Shown here piece after piece: positions 14,455-16,901 of a stretch of DNA of 16,901 bases. The notes beneath the pieces are model-generated. The model saw nothing but the letters and a program-made list of their open reading frames with translations, did no database searches and had not been told where the DNA came from. This DNA comes from CAKZSU01 sp044223895 (lineage in GTDB: Bacteria > Patescibacteriota > Microgenomatia > UBA10105 > UBA927). Every line of letters begins with the position of its first letter. The stretch's first letter is position 1. Made by a program: the position numbers and the translations under genes. The DNA lies in the NCBI GenBank assembly GCA_044223895.1, contig JBGALL010000041.1, positions 1 to 16,901 of the forward strand. Direction: 5' to 3'.

Positions 14455-16821
14455 ATGTTTCGATCCTTTCTTCAATTAAGCCTTCGTAACCTGTTTCGCA
14501 AAAACAGGCTGTTCACATTAATTAATGTAAGTGGGCTAGCAATTGGGTTAGCCTGCGTTTTCCTTATCGCGATTTTCATTTACGATGAATATACTTTTGA
14601 TGCGTATCACAAAAATGCTGATCGCATCCATCGTATTGTTTTGGACTTCTCGGAAGAGGGCAACACGGTAAATTGGGCGCGAACGAGTGCCCCGATTGGC
14701 CAATACCTGAAAGGTGCTTATCCTGAAGTTGAACAGGTAGTCAGGCTGCGAAAGAATCCTGGAACTGACCTGTTGAGTCGCGATGATGTCAAATTTTATG
14801 AAGAAAGAGTATTCTTTGCCGATAGCACACTGTTTGATGTCTTTGATATTGCGCTTTCGCGCGGAGAAGCTGCGTCAGCGTTGAGAGATAAAAATTCAAT
14901 CGTTATTACTGACGCCTTCGCCAAAAAATATTTTAACAATGATGATCCACTTGGAAAATCGCTTCGGCTCAACAACACGCTCGACCTGAAGATCACTGGC
15001 ATTATAAACGAGATGCCTGCCAACTCACACTTTGTTGCGGATGCCTTCGTTACTTTTTCTTCTCTTGATGAACTGCTGGGAGAAAAGCGACTTAATCATT
15101 GGGGGTGGATGGATCATTATACATACGTATTGTTGGCACCAGGATCAACCGCGGAGCAGCTTCAATCAAAATTTCCCGACTTCATAAAAAAGAATGCACC
15201 AGAATGGGTACCAGAGAAAGAAACACTTTTCCTTCAGCCATTGAAATCCATTCACCTGCACTCAGACCTAAAGGACGAAATAACTCCAAACAGTCGCGAG
15301 AGCTATTCGTATGTTCTGGGCACCATCGCGTTATTTATTTTGCTGATGGCTTGTGCCAACTTTATTAACTTATCCACCGCTACATTAACAACCCGCTTCA
15401 AAGAAATTTCTGTGCAGAAGGTTCTGGGTGCAAGTAAATTTCATCTGTCTGTTTACTTCTGGATCGAGTCTATTCTGATTTGTGCCATCGCCTTATTGAT
15501 TGCCTTTGTCCTTGCATTTATTATCGAGCCTTATTTTAATCTTTCAACCGGAAAACAAATTTCAGTATTAGGCAGCCCGTGGTTGATCGCACCAGCCTTC
15601 ATCCTCACTGCCATCATCGGCCTTCTTTCGGGTATCATTCCCACGATTCAAACCGGAAGACTAAACATCCTGAATGTGATGAAGCCTCAGCATAACCTGA
15701 TGAGTAAGTCGTCTATCCGGACAATACTGATCACTTTTCAATTTTGTATTTCCATCTTGCTTATTGCAGCGACCTGGATTGTGTCAAATCAATTTAGTTT
15801 TCTGAAATCTTCGAGGTTTGGATTCGCAAGTGAAACGGTAATGGTGATTCCAGTAAAGGATAGATCACAGAACGAGAAGCACACAACATTTGTAAATGAG
15901 ATTAAAAAGTTACCCGGTGTATTAGATGCGAGCTACTCATCTAGCATTCCCGCGATTAACAATGCTTACACCTATACCTATACCTTTACAGGAAGTGAGG
16001 CAGGTGAGCAAACGATGGCTGTCTTCCTGGTTGATGAGAATTTCTTTAGTCTCTACAAGGTGAATTTAAAGGAGGGTCGATTGCCAGATTTACAACGAAA
16101 GGACACGCTTGCTGATGTGATACTGAATGAAAGCGCTATAAAGCAACTTCAACTGAAAGACCCCATAGGCCAGCTTGTGAACGGCCAGGTAAAAGGTCGA
16201 ATAGTTGGGGTGATTGAAGACTTCAACTTTGCAACGCTTCATTCACCCATTCAACCTGTGATCATGTATGCGTATCACCAGAACTTTCGGTTTGTTTCGG
16301 TGAAACTTAATGCAGGTGACAACAAAGCACAATTGATGGCTCTTGATAAGAAATGGCAGGAACTGTATCCAGGCTTTCCACTAGAATACTATTTCCTTGA
16401 CGACAAAATTGAACAGTTGTACGGAGCCGAATCTAAACTAACGAGTGCCTACACTTCTTTCTCTGTTGTAGCAATAGTCATTGCAGGCATTGGCCTCATC
16501 GGACTTACCACATATTTATTGAATCGAAAATTGAAAGAGATTAGTATCAGGAAAGTCTTTGGAAGTTCGACTGCACGACTTGTAATCTGGATTTATTCTG
16601 GTTACATAAAAGTTGTGCTGATAGCTGCCCTCGTTGCCTGGGGTTTGGGGTACTACTGGATGACGCAATGGCTAAATGGTTTCGCGTATAAAACAGAGCT
16701 GCATAGTTTCTATTTTATTGTTCCCGCGTTAATAATGATTCTGATTTTACTCCTGAGTACGGGAATTCAAACCTTTAAAGCCTCCAGAACTAACCCAGTT
16801 GATAATTTGAGGGATGAGTAA
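14455..16821 (+). CDS. ABC transporter permease, FtsX/MacB family, two-half type
   Basis: A 788-aa inner-membrane protein with the layout of the long MacB-like permeases common in Bacteroidota. The first helix is at about 20-42 (INVSGLAIGLACVFLIAIF), followed by a periplasmic MacB core with DPLGKSLRLN. An FtsX domain follows at about 280-400 (LFILLMACANFINLSTA, FKEISVQKVLGASK). A second transmembrane-periplasmic-FtsX set follows from about 420, including IAGIGLIGLTTYLLNRKLKEISIRKVFG and a final helix before NPVDNLRDE. No ATPase gene is in the window. Such permeases usually work with a MacB/LolD-type ATPase to export peptides or lipoproteins or to act mechanically; the substrate is unknown. 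It appears unrelated in function to the arsenic genes. Confidence 0.9.
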   Translation: MFRSFLQLSLRNLFRKNRLFTLINVSGLAIGLACVFLIAIFIYDEYTFDAYHKNADRIHRIVLDFSEEGNTVNWARTSAPIGQYLKGAYPEVEQVVRLRKNPGTDLLSRDDVKFYEERVFFADSTLFDVFDIALSRGEAASALRDKNSIVITDAFAKKYFNNDDPLGKSLRLNNTLDLKITGIINEMPANSHFVADAFVTFSSLDELLGEKRLNHWGWMDHYTYVLLAPGSTAEQLQSKFPDFIKKNAPEWVPEKETLFLQPLKSIHLHSDLKDEITPNSRESYSYVLGTIALFILLMACANFINLSTATLTTRFKEISVQKVLGASKFHLSVYFWIESILICAIALLIAFVLAFIIEPYFNLSTGKQISVLGSPWLIAPAFILTAIIGLLSGIIPTIQTGRLNILNVMKPQHNLMSKSSIRTILITFQFCISILLIAATWIVSNQFSFLKSSRFGFASETVMVIPVKDRSQNEKHTTFVNEIKKLPGVLDASYSSSIPAINNAYTYTYTFTGSEAGEQTMAVFLVDENFFSLYKVNLKEGRLPDLQRKDTLADVILNESAIKQLQLKDPIGQLVNGQVKGRIVGVIEDFNFATLHSPIQPVIMYAYHQNFRFVSVKLNAGDNKAQLMALDKKWQELYPGFPLEYYFLDDKIEQLYGAESKLTSAYTSFSVVAIVIAGIGLIGLTTYLLNRKLKEISIRKVFGSSTARLVIWIYSGYIKVVLIAALVAWGLGYYWMTQWLNGFAYKTELHSFYFIVPALIMILILLLSTGIQTFKASRTNPVDNLRDE

Positions 16822-16842
16822 ATAAATTAGAAAAACCAGAGC

Positions 16843-16901
16843 CTATCCGCGCGGTGCATAATAAATGATTGAAACGCCTATCAAAACAATTAGCGCACCT
16901 A
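16843..16901 (-). CDS. C-terminal end of a membrane protein, possibly an EamA/DMT transporter
   Basis: On the minus strand the last bases read GALIVLIGVSIIYYAPRG followed by TAG (16845-16843). The hydrophobic helix and short basic tail resemble the last helix of EamA-type transporters. Only 18 codons are visible, so the call is tentative. It converges on the ABC permease gene with 21 bp between the stops; no clear terminator is seen. Confidence 0.4.
   Translation of the reverse strand, partial: GALIVLIGVSIIYYAPRG

Noticed and set aside
1..16901. CRISPR array, rRNA or tRNA genes
   Set aside because: No regularly spaced direct repeats, cloverleaf-like sequences or rRNA-like stretches were seen on reading.

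Overview
The window looks like an accessory region of a Bacteroidota chromosome, probably Cytophagales-like. The evidence is AT-rich DNA, few Shine-Dalgarno sequences, a long two-half FtsX/MacB-type permease, a DUF2490-like outer-membrane protein, and a cation transporter with an HMA-like leader of the kind seen in that phylum. The taxon is inferred from gene content only.

Bases 1-9416 form a defence block. A DUF262 (GmrSD-type) protein runs off the left edge on the minus strand. Divergent from it is a tight two-gene operon. The first gene encodes a 1118-aa fusion of a PLD-family nuclease domain with a SNF2-like helicase. The second, 3 bp downstream, encodes a 1124-aa Eco57I-class adenine methyltransferase with a C-terminal target-recognition domain (TRD). 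Immediately behind it, tail to tail on the opposite strand, lies a second promoterless TRD copy. A perfect 23-bp inverted repeat sits at 6946-6968, inside the methyltransferase gene just before its TRD, and at 8681-8703, just before the silent TRD. The repeat is in the same codon register in both copies, so inversion of the 1.7-kb segment would swap one TRD for the other and give an intact 1129-aa protein. A Hin/Gin-type serine recombinase gene (8799-9416) lies directly outside the right repeat. I read this as a self-contained specificity-switching restriction or defence system, and it is the main finding.

Bases 9450-14404 are an arsenic/metal-resistance cluster. It holds an ArsR repressor with a CxC metal site, a calcineurin-like phosphoesterase, a DUF2490-like barrel, a MIP channel, an ArsO-like flavoprotein, a broken membrane protein gene, an HMA-like remnant and a CDF-type transporter. 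Two near-identical palindromic operator candidates precede arsR and the phosphoesterase gene. The proposed logic is that As(III) releases ArsR, and the channel and flavoprotein then handle arsenite; no ArsB, Acr3 or ArsC is seen here. The distal part carries many single-base frameshifts, although arsO inside it is intact.

Bases 14455-16821 encode a long ABC-transporter permease, and the last 59 bases hold the convergent C-terminal end of a probable membrane protein.
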